From contig CAKTUS010000025.1 in NCBI GenBank assembly GCA_934621485.1, positions 1 through 32,394 on the forward strand: DNA of 32,394 nt, in the 5' to 3' direction. Numbering within the stretch: position 1 is the stretch's first letter; every line of letters starts with the position of its first letter. This document shows, one piece after another, positions 21,543-29,009 of this stretch. The stretch is from an uncultured Clostridia bacterium (lineage in GTDB: Bacteria > Bacillota > Clostridia > Christensenellales > Aristaeellaceae). Made by a program: the position numbers and the translations under genes. Under the pieces are notes generated by a model, which worked only from the letters and a program-made list of their open reading frames with translations, was not told the DNA's origin and did not search any database.

Positions 21543-21571
21543 TTGACAAACCCCAAAAGCGGTGTTATGAT
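21543..21571 (+). promoter_or_regulatory. Strong promoter of the aro operon
   Basis: Perfect TTGACA (21543-21548), 17 bases, TATGAT (21566-21571). Transcription would start near 21578, about 27 bases before the leader peptide. Confidence 0.85.
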
Positions 21572-21604
21572 TCCAACATCACCAACGCAAGGAGGCGCGA
21601 AACG

Positions 21605-21700
21605 ATGACTCATATTCAAAACCACAGCGCGTTTTACGCCTTTTACCGCTTTACCGGCTTTTACGGTAAGGCTGTTTTGCGTTGCGCTGTGATGAAGTAA
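21605..21700 (+). CDS. Phe/Tyr-rich leader peptide of the aro operon
   Basis: A 31-residue open frame with AAGGAGG (21589-21595) nine bases upstream of its ATG. Residues 10-20 read FYAFYRFTGFY: four Phe and three Tyr in eleven codons. It lies between the promoter and an intrinsic terminator ahead of DAHP synthase. This is the layout of ribosome-mediated attenuation as known for pheL. Low charged tRNA-Phe or tRNA-Tyr would stall the ribosome on 21632-21664 and leave the downstream RNA free to form an antiterminator. Confidence 0.88.
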   Translation: MTHIQNHSAFYAFYRFTGFYGKAVLRCAVMK

Positions 21701-21750
21701 ACGGGCTGAAAGCCCGCAAACCCTCGCGGCCAATGCCGCGAGGGTTTTTC
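21669..21750 (+). promoter_or_regulatory. Attenuator: antiterminator and terminator
   Basis: Terminator: CCCTCGCGGC (21721-21730), CAAT, GCCGCGAGGG (21735-21744), TTTTTC. Antiterminator candidate: TTTGCG (21676-21681) with CGCAAA (21715-21720), extendable by AGG (21669-21671) with CCT at the foot of the terminator stem. A separate hairpin CGGGCT-GAA-AGCCCG (21702-21716) competes with it. A ribosome that reaches the stop at 21698-21700 would cover the antiterminator arm and favour termination. Confidence 0.8.
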
Positions 21751-21775
21751 GTTTGCAGGAAGGAGCGGAAACCCC

Positions 21776-22795
21776 ATGATTGTCATTCTGAAAAAGGACC
21801 CGGATCAAAAGCAGCTTTCCAATCTGCTGGACTGGCTGGCCAGCCTGCACCTGACCGTGCACCCCTCTTTGGGTCAAACCCATATGGTGCTGGGCCTGGT
21901 GGGCGATACCTCGGTGGTGGATATCGATTTGCTGCGGGCGCTGGACATTGTGGAGGACGTAAAGCGCGTGCAGGAGCCCTATAAGAACGCCAACCGCAAG
22001 TTCCATGAGGAGGACACGGTGGTGCAGGTGGGGCAGGCCAGCGTGGGCGGCGGCGCATTTGCCGTGATTGCCGGTCCGTGCAGCATTGAAACCGAGGAGC
22101 AGATTTGCGGAATCGCGCAGGCGGTGAAGGCTGCCGGCGCTACCATGCTGCGCGGCGGCGCGTTCAAGCCCCGCACGTCGCCCTACGCCTTCCAGGGTCT
22201 GCGCAAGCATGGCCTGGAGCTGCTGCTGGAGGCCAAAAAGCTGACGGGCTTGCCGGTGGTAACGGAAATCATGGATCTGTCTCAGCTGGATTTGTTTGAC
22301 GATGTGGATGTGATTCAGGTGGGCGCGCGCAATATGCAGAATTTTGAAATGCTTAAGGCGCTGGGCCATACGGGCAAGCCCATTCTGCTTAAGCGGGGAC
22401 TGGCCAATACCCTGCAGGAGTGGCTTATGAGCGCAGAATACGTAATGGCGGGCGGAAATAACAACGTCATCTTGTGCGAGCGCGGCATCCGTACCTTTGA
22501 AACCGCCACCCGCAACACTTTGGATTTATCCGCCGTACCCATGCTGAAAAAGCTGACCCATCTGCCCATTATTGTGGACCCAAGCCACGCTACGGGCATT
22601 GCCTGGATGGTGAAGCCCATGGCCATGGCTGCCACCGCCGTAGGTGCGGACGGCCTGATGATTGAGGTGCACAACGACCCGGCTCATGCCCTGTGCGACG
22701 GCGCACAGTCCATCACTCCGGCCGTGTTCCGGGAAACCATGGGGGCGGTTCGGGCTCTGCGGCCTTTGGCCTACCGCAGGGAGGCGCAGGCATGA
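21776..22795 (+). CDS. aroF: 3-deoxy-7-phosphoheptulonate (DAHP) synthase
   Basis: First enzyme of the shikimate pathway, joining erythrose-4-phosphate and phosphoenolpyruvate. The 339-residue protein is the type I-beta form: an N-terminal ferredoxin-like domain (about 1-70; MIVILKKDPDQKQL) that often carries feedback control, then the barrel with AGPCSIETEEQI, LRGGAFKPRTSPYAFQG, QVGARNMQNFEML, LKRGLANTLQEWL, CERGIRTFE and DPSHATG. These hold the phosphate- and metal-binding residues. AAGGAG lies ten bases before the ATG. First structural gene after the Phe/Tyr attenuator; its stop overlaps tyrA. Confidence 0.96.
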   Translation: MIVILKKDPDQKQLSNLLDWLASLHLTVHPSLGQTHMVLGLVGDTSVVDIDLLRALDIVEDVKRVQEPYKNANRKFHEEDTVVQVGQASVGGGAFAVIAGPCSIETEEQICGIAQAVKAAGATMLRGGAFKPRTSPYAFQGLRKHGLELLLEAKKLTGLPVVTEIMDLSQLDLFDDVDVIQVGARNMQNFEMLKALGHTGKPILLKRGLANTLQEWLMSAEYVMAGGNNNVILCERGIRTFETATRNTLDLSAVPMLKKLTHLPIIVDPSHATGIAWMVKPMAMAATAVGADGLMIEVHNDPAHALCDGAQSITPAVFRETMGAVRALRPLAYRREAQA

Positions 22796-23640
22796 ACATT
22801 GCGGTTATTGGCTTGGGCCTGATTGGCGGCTCCATCGCCAGGTGCCTGAAAAAGAATACGCCCCACACGGTGCTGGGAATGGATACAGACCCTCAGGTGA
22901 TTTACAAGGCACGTCTGCTGGACGCCATTGATGGCGAAGTAACCGAAGAACGCCTGGGCATTTGCGACATGATCCTTGTGGCCACCTGGCCCAAGGCGGC
23001 GGTTCAGTATGTGCGGGAGCACTGCCATGCGTTTAAGCCCGGGGTGATGGTGCAGGATGTGTGCGGCGTAAAGCAGGCGGTGTGCGAGCCGCTATGGGCG
23101 CTGGCCAGGGAAAAGGGGTTTTCCTTTGTAGGCGGCCATCCCATGGCAGGCATAGAGTATAGCGGATTTACTCATTCCAAGGCGGATCTTTTTCAAAATG
23201 CGTCCATGATTCTGGTGCCTCCCAGGGGAATGGATATTCAGACGGTGGCGGGACTCAAGCATTTCTGGCACGCGCTGGGCTTCGCCCGCGTGGTGATTAC
23301 CACGCCGGAAAACCACGATCGGGTCATTGCCTATACGTCCCAATTGGCTCACGTGGTCAGCAGCGCCTATGTGCAAAGCCCGACGGCGCTGGAGCACTTC
23401 GGCTTTTCTGCCGGCAGCTTTCGGGATTTAACCCGCGTGGCCAGGTTGAACCCGGAGATGTGGACGGAGCTTTTCTTTGAAAACCAGGGCCCGCTGCTGG
23501 AGGAACTGAACACCCTCATCGGCAACCTGACCCGCTACCGCGACGCGCTCAGAGACGGCGATACCGAAACCATGCACAGCCTTTTGCGCGAGGGAACCCG
23601 GCGAAAGGACGCTGCTGACGGCAAGGAGGATGAACAATGA
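22792..23640 (+). CDS. tyrA: Prephenate dehydrogenase
   Basis: Converts prephenate to 4-hydroxyphenylpyruvate for tyrosine. The 282-residue protein has the NAD motif GLGLIGGSIA (residues 7-16), the catalytic-region motif GGHPMAGIEYSGF and the helical dimerisation domain with THSKADLFQNA and ENHDRVIAYTSQLAHV. There is no C-terminal ACT domain and no chorismate mutase, so it is the short monofunctional form. The start at 22792 overlaps the aroF stop (ATGA); a longer upstream frame is inside aroF. Confidence 0.94.
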   Translation: MNIAVIGLGLIGGSIARCLKKNTPHTVLGMDTDPQVIYKARLLDAIDGEVTEERLGICDMILVATWPKAAVQYVREHCHAFKPGVMVQDVCGVKQAVCEPLWALAREKGFSFVGGHPMAGIEYSGFTHSKADLFQNASMILVPPRGMDIQTVAGLKHFWHALGFARVVITTPENHDRVIAYTSQLAHVVSSAYVQSPTALEHFGFSAGSFRDLTRVARLNPEMWTELFFENQGPLLEELNTLIGNLTRYRDALRDGDTETMHSLLREGTRRKDAADGKEDEQ

Positions 23641-24698
23641 AAATCGTACAGGTTGAGGGAGACCATCCCTATCAGGTGTGCATCAGCCGGGGGCTGCTCA
23701 GTCAGGCGGGGCGGCACGTCAGGGAAGTGCTGGGCAAGGCCCGCAAGGCGGCCCTGCTGGCAGATGACGCAGTGTACCGCCTGTATGGCGGCGTTGTGGA
23801 GCAAAGTCTGGAAACGGCCGGCCTGGAAGTGTGCCATCATACCTTTCCGCACGGCGAAACCCAAAAAACCATGACTACCTGGGCCGGTATGGTAGATTTT
23901 CTGGCCCAAAACCGGTTCACCCGCTCCGACTGCGTGGTGGCTCTGGGCGGAGGCGTTACCGGCGATTTGGCGGGCTTTGCGGCGGCGGCGTATCTGCGGG
24001 GCGTCGCCTGCGTTCAGATTCCCACCACCCTGTTGGCCATGGTGGACAGCAGCGTAGGCGGAAAAACCGGCTTTAACCTGAGCCAGGGCAAAAACCTGGT
24101 GGGCGCGTTCCATCAGCCCTGTCTGGTGCTGTGCGACCCCGATACCCTGTTTACGCTCCCGCCGGAGGTGCTGGCCGACGGCGCGGCTGAATCCATCAAA
24201 TACGGCGTGCTGGGGGATGAAGAACTGTTTGACCGGCTGGCTGGCGGGCAGTGGCTGGATCAGGCTGAACAGGTGATTGAGCGCTGCGTTTCCGCCAAAG
24301 CCGCGCTGGTAGCGGCGGACGAGCACGACCTGGGCTGCCGTCAATTGCTGAACCTGGGTCACACCTTTGCGCATGCCATTGAAAAAAACAGCCGCTATGC
24401 CATTTCTCACGGTCATGCCGTGGCGGTAGGAATGGTGTACGCAGCCCGGCTGGCCGGCCGCCTGGGCTTGTGCGGCGGCGATGTGGAAAGCCGCATTTGT
24501 GAGGCAAACCGAAAAAACGGCTTGCCGGTATCGGCTCCCTTCAGTGCCGGTGCCCTTTGCGCCGCGGCTCTTTCGGATAAAAAACGCATGGGGGACCGGG
24601 TTACCTTCGTGCTGCCCCGGGCGATTGGCCGGTGCGAGCTGCATCAGGTTGCCGTAGAAGAACTGTCTCAATGGATGAAGATGGCTGTGGAGGAATGA
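23637..24698 (+). CDS. aroB: 3-dehydroquinate synthase
   Basis: Second shikimate step, turning DAHP into 3-dehydroquinate with NAD and a metal ion. The 353-residue protein shows ALGGGVTGDLAGFAAA (about residues 102-117), IPTTLLAMVDSSVGGKTGFN, the metal-binding Glu in DGAAESIKYG, and the two metal His in LNLGHTFAHAIE and HGHAVAVGM. Normal length. ATG overlaps the tyrA stop (ATGA) and the end abuts pheA. Confidence 0.97.
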   Translation: MKIVQVEGDHPYQVCISRGLLSQAGRHVREVLGKARKAALLADDAVYRLYGGVVEQSLETAGLEVCHHTFPHGETQKTMTTWAGMVDFLAQNRFTRSDCVVALGGGVTGDLAGFAAAAYLRGVACVQIPTTLLAMVDSSVGGKTGFNLSQGKNLVGAFHQPCLVLCDPDTLFTLPPEVLADGAAESIKYGVLGDEELFDRLAGGQWLDQAEQVIERCVSAKAALVAADEHDLGCRQLLNLGHTFAHAIEKNSRYAISHGHAVAVGMVYAARLAGRLGLCGGDVESRICEANRKNGLPVSAPFSAGALCAAALSDKKRMGDRVTFVLPRAIGRCELHQVAVEELSQWMKMAVEE

Positions 24699-24703
24699 AG
24701 CGT

Positions 24704-25837
24704 ATGGATATCAACGAAAGCCGGGAAAAAATCAATCAAATCGACGCGCAGCTGACGCAGCTGTTTCAGCAGCGCATGGCTGCGGCTCTGGAAATTGCCA
24801 AATACAAGCAAGAAAACCATTTGCCCGTGTACGACCCCGCCAGGGAACGGCAAGTGCTGCTAAGCCAGACCGCCGCCGTGCCGCCGGAACTGGCTTCTTC
24901 AACCAGGGTGCTGTTCAGCACCCTGTTCGACCTGAGCCGCAGCTACCAGCACCAGTATTTGTCCGCCCCTTCCCCGTTGCCGGATCGCATCCGGAAAGCC
25001 GTGAAGGACTGCGATTTTCCCTCCACTGCGGTGGTGGCCTGCCAGGGCGTGGAGGGCGCGTACAGCCAGCAGGCATGCGAAAAGCTGTTCACCTTGCCGG
25101 ATATCATGTACTGCAAAAGCTTTGAAGGCGTGTTTCAGGCCATTGAAAGCGGGCTGTGCCATTACGGCGTTTTGCCCATTGAAAACAGCGCCTACGGATC
25201 GGTAGACGAGGTGTACGACCTGATGCGCAGACACCGTTTTTCCATCGTGCGCAGCGCCCGCATAAAGGTGAACCATCAGCTGCTGGCTTTGCCGGGAACG
25301 CGCCTGGCCGATGTGCGGGAGGTGCTCAGCCATAGCCAGGCTATTGGCCAGTGCGGCGCGTTCCTGAAATCGCTGCCGGATGTGCGCATTACGCCCTGTG
25401 AAAACACAGCCATGGCGGCCAAGCGGGTGGCGGAAAGCGGCCGGGGCGATGTGGCGGCCATTGCATCGCCTGCCTGTGCGGAGCTGTACGGCCTGACGCC
25501 GCTGGAAAGAAACGTGTGCGATACCGACCATAACTTCACCCGCTTCATTTGCATTGCCCGGGACAAGGAAATCTATCCCGGCGCCAACCGCATGAGCCTG
25601 ATGCTTACCCTGCCTCACAAGCCTGGCTCCCTATACCGCATGATTGCCAGATTCGCCGCTTTGGGGCTGAACCTGACCAAGCTGGAAAGCCGCCCCATTG
25701 CCGGAACGGATTTTGAATTTCAGTTCTATTTCGACCTGGAGGCGTCCGTCCGGAACGAGGCGGCCCTGAACCTGTTGGGCCAGCTTAGCGGCGAAAGCGC
25801 CGATTTCACCTATCTGGGCAGCTATTCCGAGGTATAA
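24704..25837 (+). CDS. pheA: Bifunctional chorismate mutase/prephenate dehydratase
   Basis: Makes phenylpyruvate from chorismate. The 377-residue protein begins with an AroQ-type chorismate mutase (residues 1-85: SREKINQIDAQLTQLFQQRM, AKYKQENHLPVYDPARE). A prephenate dehydratase domain follows (about 105-280: GVEGAYSQQA, YGVLPIENSAYGSV, SHSQAIGQC), then a C-terminal ACT domain (HKPGSLYRMIARFAALGLNL, KLESRP) that normally binds phenylalanine for feedback. I prefer ATG 24704 because GGAGG (24689-24693) is ten bases upstream; ATG 24695 overlaps the aroB stop but is too close to that site. Confidence 0.94.
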   Translation: MDINESREKINQIDAQLTQLFQQRMAAALEIAKYKQENHLPVYDPARERQVLLSQTAAVPPELASSTRVLFSTLFDLSRSYQHQYLSAPSPLPDRIRKAVKDCDFPSTAVVACQGVEGAYSQQACEKLFTLPDIMYCKSFEGVFQAIESGLCHYGVLPIENSAYGSVDEVYDLMRRHRFSIVRSARIKVNHQLLALPGTRLADVREVLSHSQAIGQCGAFLKSLPDVRITPCENTAMAAKRVAESGRGDVAAIASPACAELYGLTPLERNVCDTDHNFTRFICIARDKEIYPGANRMSLMLTLPHKPGSLYRMIARFAALGLNLTKLESRPIAGTDFEFQFYFDLEASVRNEAALNLLGQLSGESADFTYLGSYSEV

Positions 25838-25840
25838 GCC

Positions 25841-27085
25841 ATGAAAAAAGCGATTGGCCTGCTGGGCGGCAGGCTGGCGCACAGCCATTCGCCCCTGCTG
25901 CACGGATTGCTGGCGGATTATGAGTACCGCCTGTATGAAAAAAGCCCGGAGAAACTGGACGAATTTTTGCGCTCCGGCTCCTTTGACGGACTGAATGTAA
26001 CCATTCCCTATAAACAGGCGGTGATTCCCTATCTGAGCGATATGAGCCTTCGGGCAAGGCATATCGGCAGCGTGAACACCGTCGTGCGCCGCTCGGACGG
26101 CACGCTGTATGGCGACAATACCGACGCCTTTGGCATGCAGGCGGCGCTGCAAAGCATCCATGCCCCGCTGGAAGGGCAAAAGGTGCTGGTGCTGGGCAGC
26201 GGCGGCACCTCATTGACCGCCTGCTATGTGGTGCGGCAGGCGGGCGGCACGCCGGTGGTTATCTCCCGAAACGGCGAAAACCGCTACGATCATCTGGAAA
26301 GACACGCCGACGCCACAGGGCTGATCAACGCCACGCCCGTGGGCATGTATCCGGCGGTAGAGGCTTGTCCGGTGAACCTGGATTGCTTGCCGAAACTGCG
26401 CTTTGTGATGGATGCTATTTATAATCCTCTGCGCACCCGGCTGTGCCAGAGCGCGCAGCAAAAGGGGATTCCCTGCATAGGCGGGCTCAGCATGCTGGTG
26501 TGGCAGGCGGCAGAAGCCTGCCGGCTGTTTACCGGTCAGGTTGTAGCGGACGAAAGAGTGGCCGCCGCCGAAGCGGCGCTGCGGCGCAAGGTAACCAACC
26601 TGGCCATCATTGGCATGCCGGGCGTCGGAAAAAGCAGCGTAGGCCGCCGGGTGGCTAAGCTGCTGGAGATGCCGCTGGTGGATCTGGATAAGGAAATTGT
26701 GCGCCGGGCTGGCTGCTCCATTCCCCAGATTTTTGAGCGGGAGGGGGAAGCGGGCTTCCGCCGCAAGGAGGCAGAACTGCTGAAGCACTATGCCCTGCAG
26801 GGCGGCCAGGTGCTGGTAACCGGCGGCGGCGCGCCCCTGGCTGAGCAAAACCGGGAATACCTGCGCATGAACAGCTTTGTGGTGCATATGACCCGGCCCA
26901 TTGAAAGCCTGCCGACCGCCGGCCGGCCCATTTCCCAGTCTCACAGTTTGGAGGCATTGTGGCAGGAGCGCGCGCCGCTGTACGCCGCCTGTGCAGATGC
27001 AACCCTTCCCAACGAAACGGCGGTTCGCTGCATGAACGCCATGAAGGAGGCATATGATGAAGCTGTTTGTCCTCAACGGCCCTAA
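25841..27085 (+). CDS. aroE-aroK: Fused shikimate dehydrogenase-shikimate kinase
   Basis: A 414-residue fusion. Residues 1-250 are AroE: shikimate-binding SHSP (15-18), catalytic Lys58 (NVTIPYK) and Asp95 (DNTDAFG), cofactor loop GSGGTS (119-124), INATPVGMYP and GGLSMLVWQAAE. From about residue 252 a complete AroK follows: Walker A GMPGVGKSS (258-266), DLDKEIVRRAG, EAGFRRKEAELL, GGGAPL and the lid region ending QERAPLYAACAD. No stop or ribosome site separates the halves. It would carry out two consecutive-pathway steps, dehydroshikimate to shikimate to shikimate-3-phosphate, in one chain. GAGGT precedes the ATG. Confidence 0.94.
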   Translation: MKKAIGLLGGRLAHSHSPLLHGLLADYEYRLYEKSPEKLDEFLRSGSFDGLNVTIPYKQAVIPYLSDMSLRARHIGSVNTVVRRSDGTLYGDNTDAFGMQAALQSIHAPLEGQKVLVLGSGGTSLTACYVVRQAGGTPVVISRNGENRYDHLERHADATGLINATPVGMYPAVEACPVNLDCLPKLRFVMDAIYNPLRTRLCQSAQQKGIPCIGGLSMLVWQAAEACRLFTGQVVADERVAAAEAALRRKVTNLAIIGMPGVGKSSVGRRVAKLLEMPLVDLDKEIVRRAGCSIPQIFEREGEAGFRRKEAELLKHYALQGGQVLVTGGGAPLAEQNREYLRMNSFVVHMTRPIESLPTAGRPISQSHSLEALWQERAPLYAACADATLPNETAVRCMNAMKEAYDEAVCPQRP

Positions 27086-27494
27086 CCTGAACCTGCTGGG
27101 CGTGCGGGAACCCGGCATCTATGGCAGCCAGAACTATGAAAGCCTGAAGCAGTTCATTACCCAGGTATGCCAGCGGGAGAACATCCAGGTGGAAATCTTT
27201 CAAAGCAACCATGAAGGGCAGCTGGTGGATATCATCCAAAGCGCCATTGGCGTAGCGGACGGTATTGTCATCAATCCGGCGGCCTACACACATACCAGCA
27301 TAGCCATTTTGGACGCGCTGAAGGCCGTGGCGCTGCCCGCCGTGGAGGTGCATTTGAGCGATGTAAGCCAGCGGGAAAGCTTTCGCCATGTCAGCTATCC
27401 GGCCATGGTCTGCATAGCCCAAATCAAGGGTCTGGGTTTTGCAGGCTATGAAAAGGCCATTTTGCTGCTGAAGGAGCATATCCTGCATGGATGA
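27057..27494 (+). CDS. aroQ: Type II 3-dehydroquinate dehydratase
   Basis: Third shikimate step. The 145-residue protein has the type II signatures LNGPNLNLLGVREPGIYG (with the catalytic Tyr region), FQSNHEGQLVD, INPAAYTHTSIA and EVHLSDVSQRESFRHVSY (catalytic His). I chose ATG 27057 (MKLF) because AAGGAGG ends six bases upstream; ATG 27054 would add one Met. The start lies 29 bases inside the aroE-aroK end, so the two are tightly coupled. Confidence 0.95.
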   Translation: MKLFVLNGPNLNLLGVREPGIYGSQNYESLKQFITQVCQRENIQVEIFQSNHEGQLVDIIQSAIGVADGIVINPAAYTHTSIAILDALKAVALPAVEVHLSDVSQRESFRHVSYPAMVCIAQIKGLGFAGYEKAILLLKEHILHG

Positions 27495-27969
27495 AAGAAC
27501 GGTTCGGCCGCTAACGAAAAGCGATTTGCCTGCCATGCTTCATTTGTGTCAGAGCAACCCGCAGTACTATGCGCACATGGGGCAGCGCTTAACCTTGGAG
27601 GGGCTTGAGGACGACCTGACGGCCCTGCCGCCCGGAAAAACGATGCAAGACAAGCACTTTGTGGGCGTTTGGCAGCAGGAAAGCCTGGTTGCATTACTGG
27701 ATTTGGTAACGGGATATCCCACTGAAGATACGGCCTATATCGGCTGGTTTATGGTGGATGCCCGCTGGCAGGGCCGCGGACTTGGCAGCCGGCTGATTGG
27801 CAGGCTGCTGGAACGCCTTGCCGAGGCCGGATACACCCGAATCAGGCTGGCTTACGTGAAGGGCAACGAGCAAAGCCGGCGCTTTTGGGAGAAGAACGGT
27901 TTTGCACCAACGGGACAGGAAAAAACCATGGCAACCTATACGGCGGTGGTCATGGAGAAAAACGGATGA
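27487..27969 (+). CDS. GNAT-family N-acetyltransferase
   Basis: A 160-residue acetyl-CoA-dependent acetyltransferase. The acyl-CoA loop is WQGRGLGSRLIGRLLERL (about residues 98-115), followed by the YTRIRLAYVKGNEQSRRFWEKNG segment in two motifs, which is the classic C-terminal half of the fold. Its substrate is unknown. It overlaps aroQ by eight bases and ends the aro operon, so it is co-transcribed, but nothing shows a role in aromatic synthesis. Confidence 0.9.
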   Translation: MDERTVRPLTKSDLPAMLHLCQSNPQYYAHMGQRLTLEGLEDDLTALPPGKTMQDKHFVGVWQQESLVALLDLVTGYPTEDTAYIGWFMVDARWQGRGLGSRLIGRLLERLAEAGYTRIRLAYVKGNEQSRRFWEKNGFAPTGQEKTMATYTAVVMEKNG

Positions 27970-27978
27970 AAAATGCCG

Positions 27979-28020
27979 GAAAAGCCAGCTTTTATACGAA
28001 AAAAAGCGGCTTTTCTTTTT
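27979..28020 (+). terminator. Terminator of the aro operon
   Basis: GAAAAGCC (27979-27986) pairs with GGCTTTTC (28008-28015), with inner pairing GCTTTT/AAAAGC, then TTTTT. About ten bases after the GNAT stop. Confidence 0.85.
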
Positions 28021-28034
28021 GAAGCCGGCGCCGC

Positions 28035-28063
28035 TTGAAAAGCCGCCGGACCCGTGCTATAAT
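28035..28063 (+). promoter_or_regulatory. Strong extended -10 promoter
   Basis: TTGAAA (28035-28040), 17 bases, TGC-TATAAT (28055-28063). It drives the 28179 gene; transcription would start near 28070. Confidence 0.85.
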
Positions 28064-28074
28064 AGCGGCCGCGG

Positions 28075-28157
28075 AAGGAAACCTTTGTTTCCTTTGGCTG
28101 ACCATTCGCAGGAAATAGATGAGCGAATGGCGCGTTGGCGTCAGGAGACGCGGCGCG
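28075..28157 (+). promoter_or_regulatory. Leader RNA with three consecutive hairpins
   Basis: The ~110-base leader folds locally into AAGGAAAC-CTTT-GTTTCCTT (28075-28094), CCATTCGC/GCGAATGG (28102-28109 and 28123-28130) and a CGCG...GCGTC-AGGA-GACGC...CGCG stem (28131-28157). The ribosome site follows directly. No known riboswitch is recognised. A regulatory RNA or mRNA-stabilising leader is plausible. Confidence 0.55.
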
Positions 28158-28178
28158 TGAGGTGGAGGTTGAGGAGAA

Positions 28179-28892
28179 ATGGAAGAAAAGAAAGTACCGT
28201 TTGACCGAAAAAAACATGTTTGTTATTCCCTGCTGGCAAAGAAGGTGATTTTGTCTCACTTGAAGCAGCATTGCCGTCCGGAAGAGGCTGGCAGGCTATG
28301 GGCGCGGATTCAGCTGCAATATGCAGATTTTCTGAGGCAAACGTCCGATATGGGCGGCAAGGCCAACCGGCACAACGGCGTGGGCGGCACCTACGACTGC
28401 ATTGCGCTGTTTGCCTATTATGAAGTGCTGAACCACGAGCCTACCGTGGAAGAGATTTATCAGATGAATCTGGAGCTGCTCTCGCCCGCCTCTCGCGGAA
28501 TGAAGCTGCTGAACGCCAACCGGCCTTTTTCGCGCAGGCTGATGCAGCACGCTTTTGAGGCCACCGCGAAAAAGGATGAAAAGCACCGGGTGGATTGGCC
28601 GGGAAATTATCTGATGACGGTGGAGAAGCTGAGCAAAACCGATGGGATTCACTACCGCTTTGACAAGTGTCCCATCGTCCACTTCGCCAAAAAACACGGC
28701 TACCTGCACCTGATGCCCGCCATCTGCAATGCAGATTACGTTTTGATGGAAAACATGCACGCGGGTTTGATTCGCAAAACCACCTGCGCCAACGGCGCCT
28801 GCTGCGATTTTTGGATTGTGGGGGACCGGCATCCGGCGCTGAAGGAGCATCCGCGGAAAACGGATGAGGCGGGTTATTGGTACAACGAGTAA
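28179..28892 (+). CDS. L-2-amino-thiazoline-4-carboxylic acid hydrolase-like protein
   Basis: A 237-residue soluble protein resembling the ATC hydrolase family, whose founding member opens the thiazoline ring in bacterial L-cysteine formation from ATC. The family-like part is the C-terminus: FDKCPIVHFAKKHGY, PAICNADYVLMENMHAG, RKTTCANGACCDFWIVGD, rich in conserved Cys, Asp and His. The N-terminal half is helical and less informative. Most family members are uncharacterised and this one need not use ATC. ATG at 28179 with GTGGAGG and GAGGAG upstream. Its own promoter and leader show it is expressed separately from the aro operon. Confidence 0.7.
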   Translation: MEEKKVPFDRKKHVCYSLLAKKVILSHLKQHCRPEEAGRLWARIQLQYADFLRQTSDMGGKANRHNGVGGTYDCIALFAYYEVLNHEPTVEEIYQMNLELLSPASRGMKLLNANRPFSRRLMQHAFEATAKKDEKHRVDWPGNYLMTVEKLSKTDGIHYRFDKCPIVHFAKKHGYLHLMPAICNADYVLMENMHAGLIRKTTCANGACCDFWIVGDRHPALKEHPRKTDEAGYWYNE

Positions 28893-28912
28893 AAAAAGCA
28901 CAATGGAGGGAA

Positions 28913-28938
28913 CGAGGGGATGGCCCCTCGCCTTTTTT
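28913..28938 (+). terminator. Intrinsic terminator after the 28179 gene
   Basis: CGAGGGG-ATGG-CCCCTCG (28913-28930), CC, then six T. No clear promoter is visible between it and the amidohydrolase, so read-through may express the next gene. Confidence 0.8.
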
Positions 28939-29009
28939 GCAGAAGCAGGAAAAAGGCGGTTTTATGTCTAACGAGACAAAGAAGAACCAAAGAAGGGAGA
29001 GTTTTGAGC

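Noticed and set aside
21541..21775. T-box riboswitch ahead of the aro operon
   Set aside because: No T-box consensus or stem I elements are seen; the translated Phe/Tyr leader peptide and simple terminator explain the region better.
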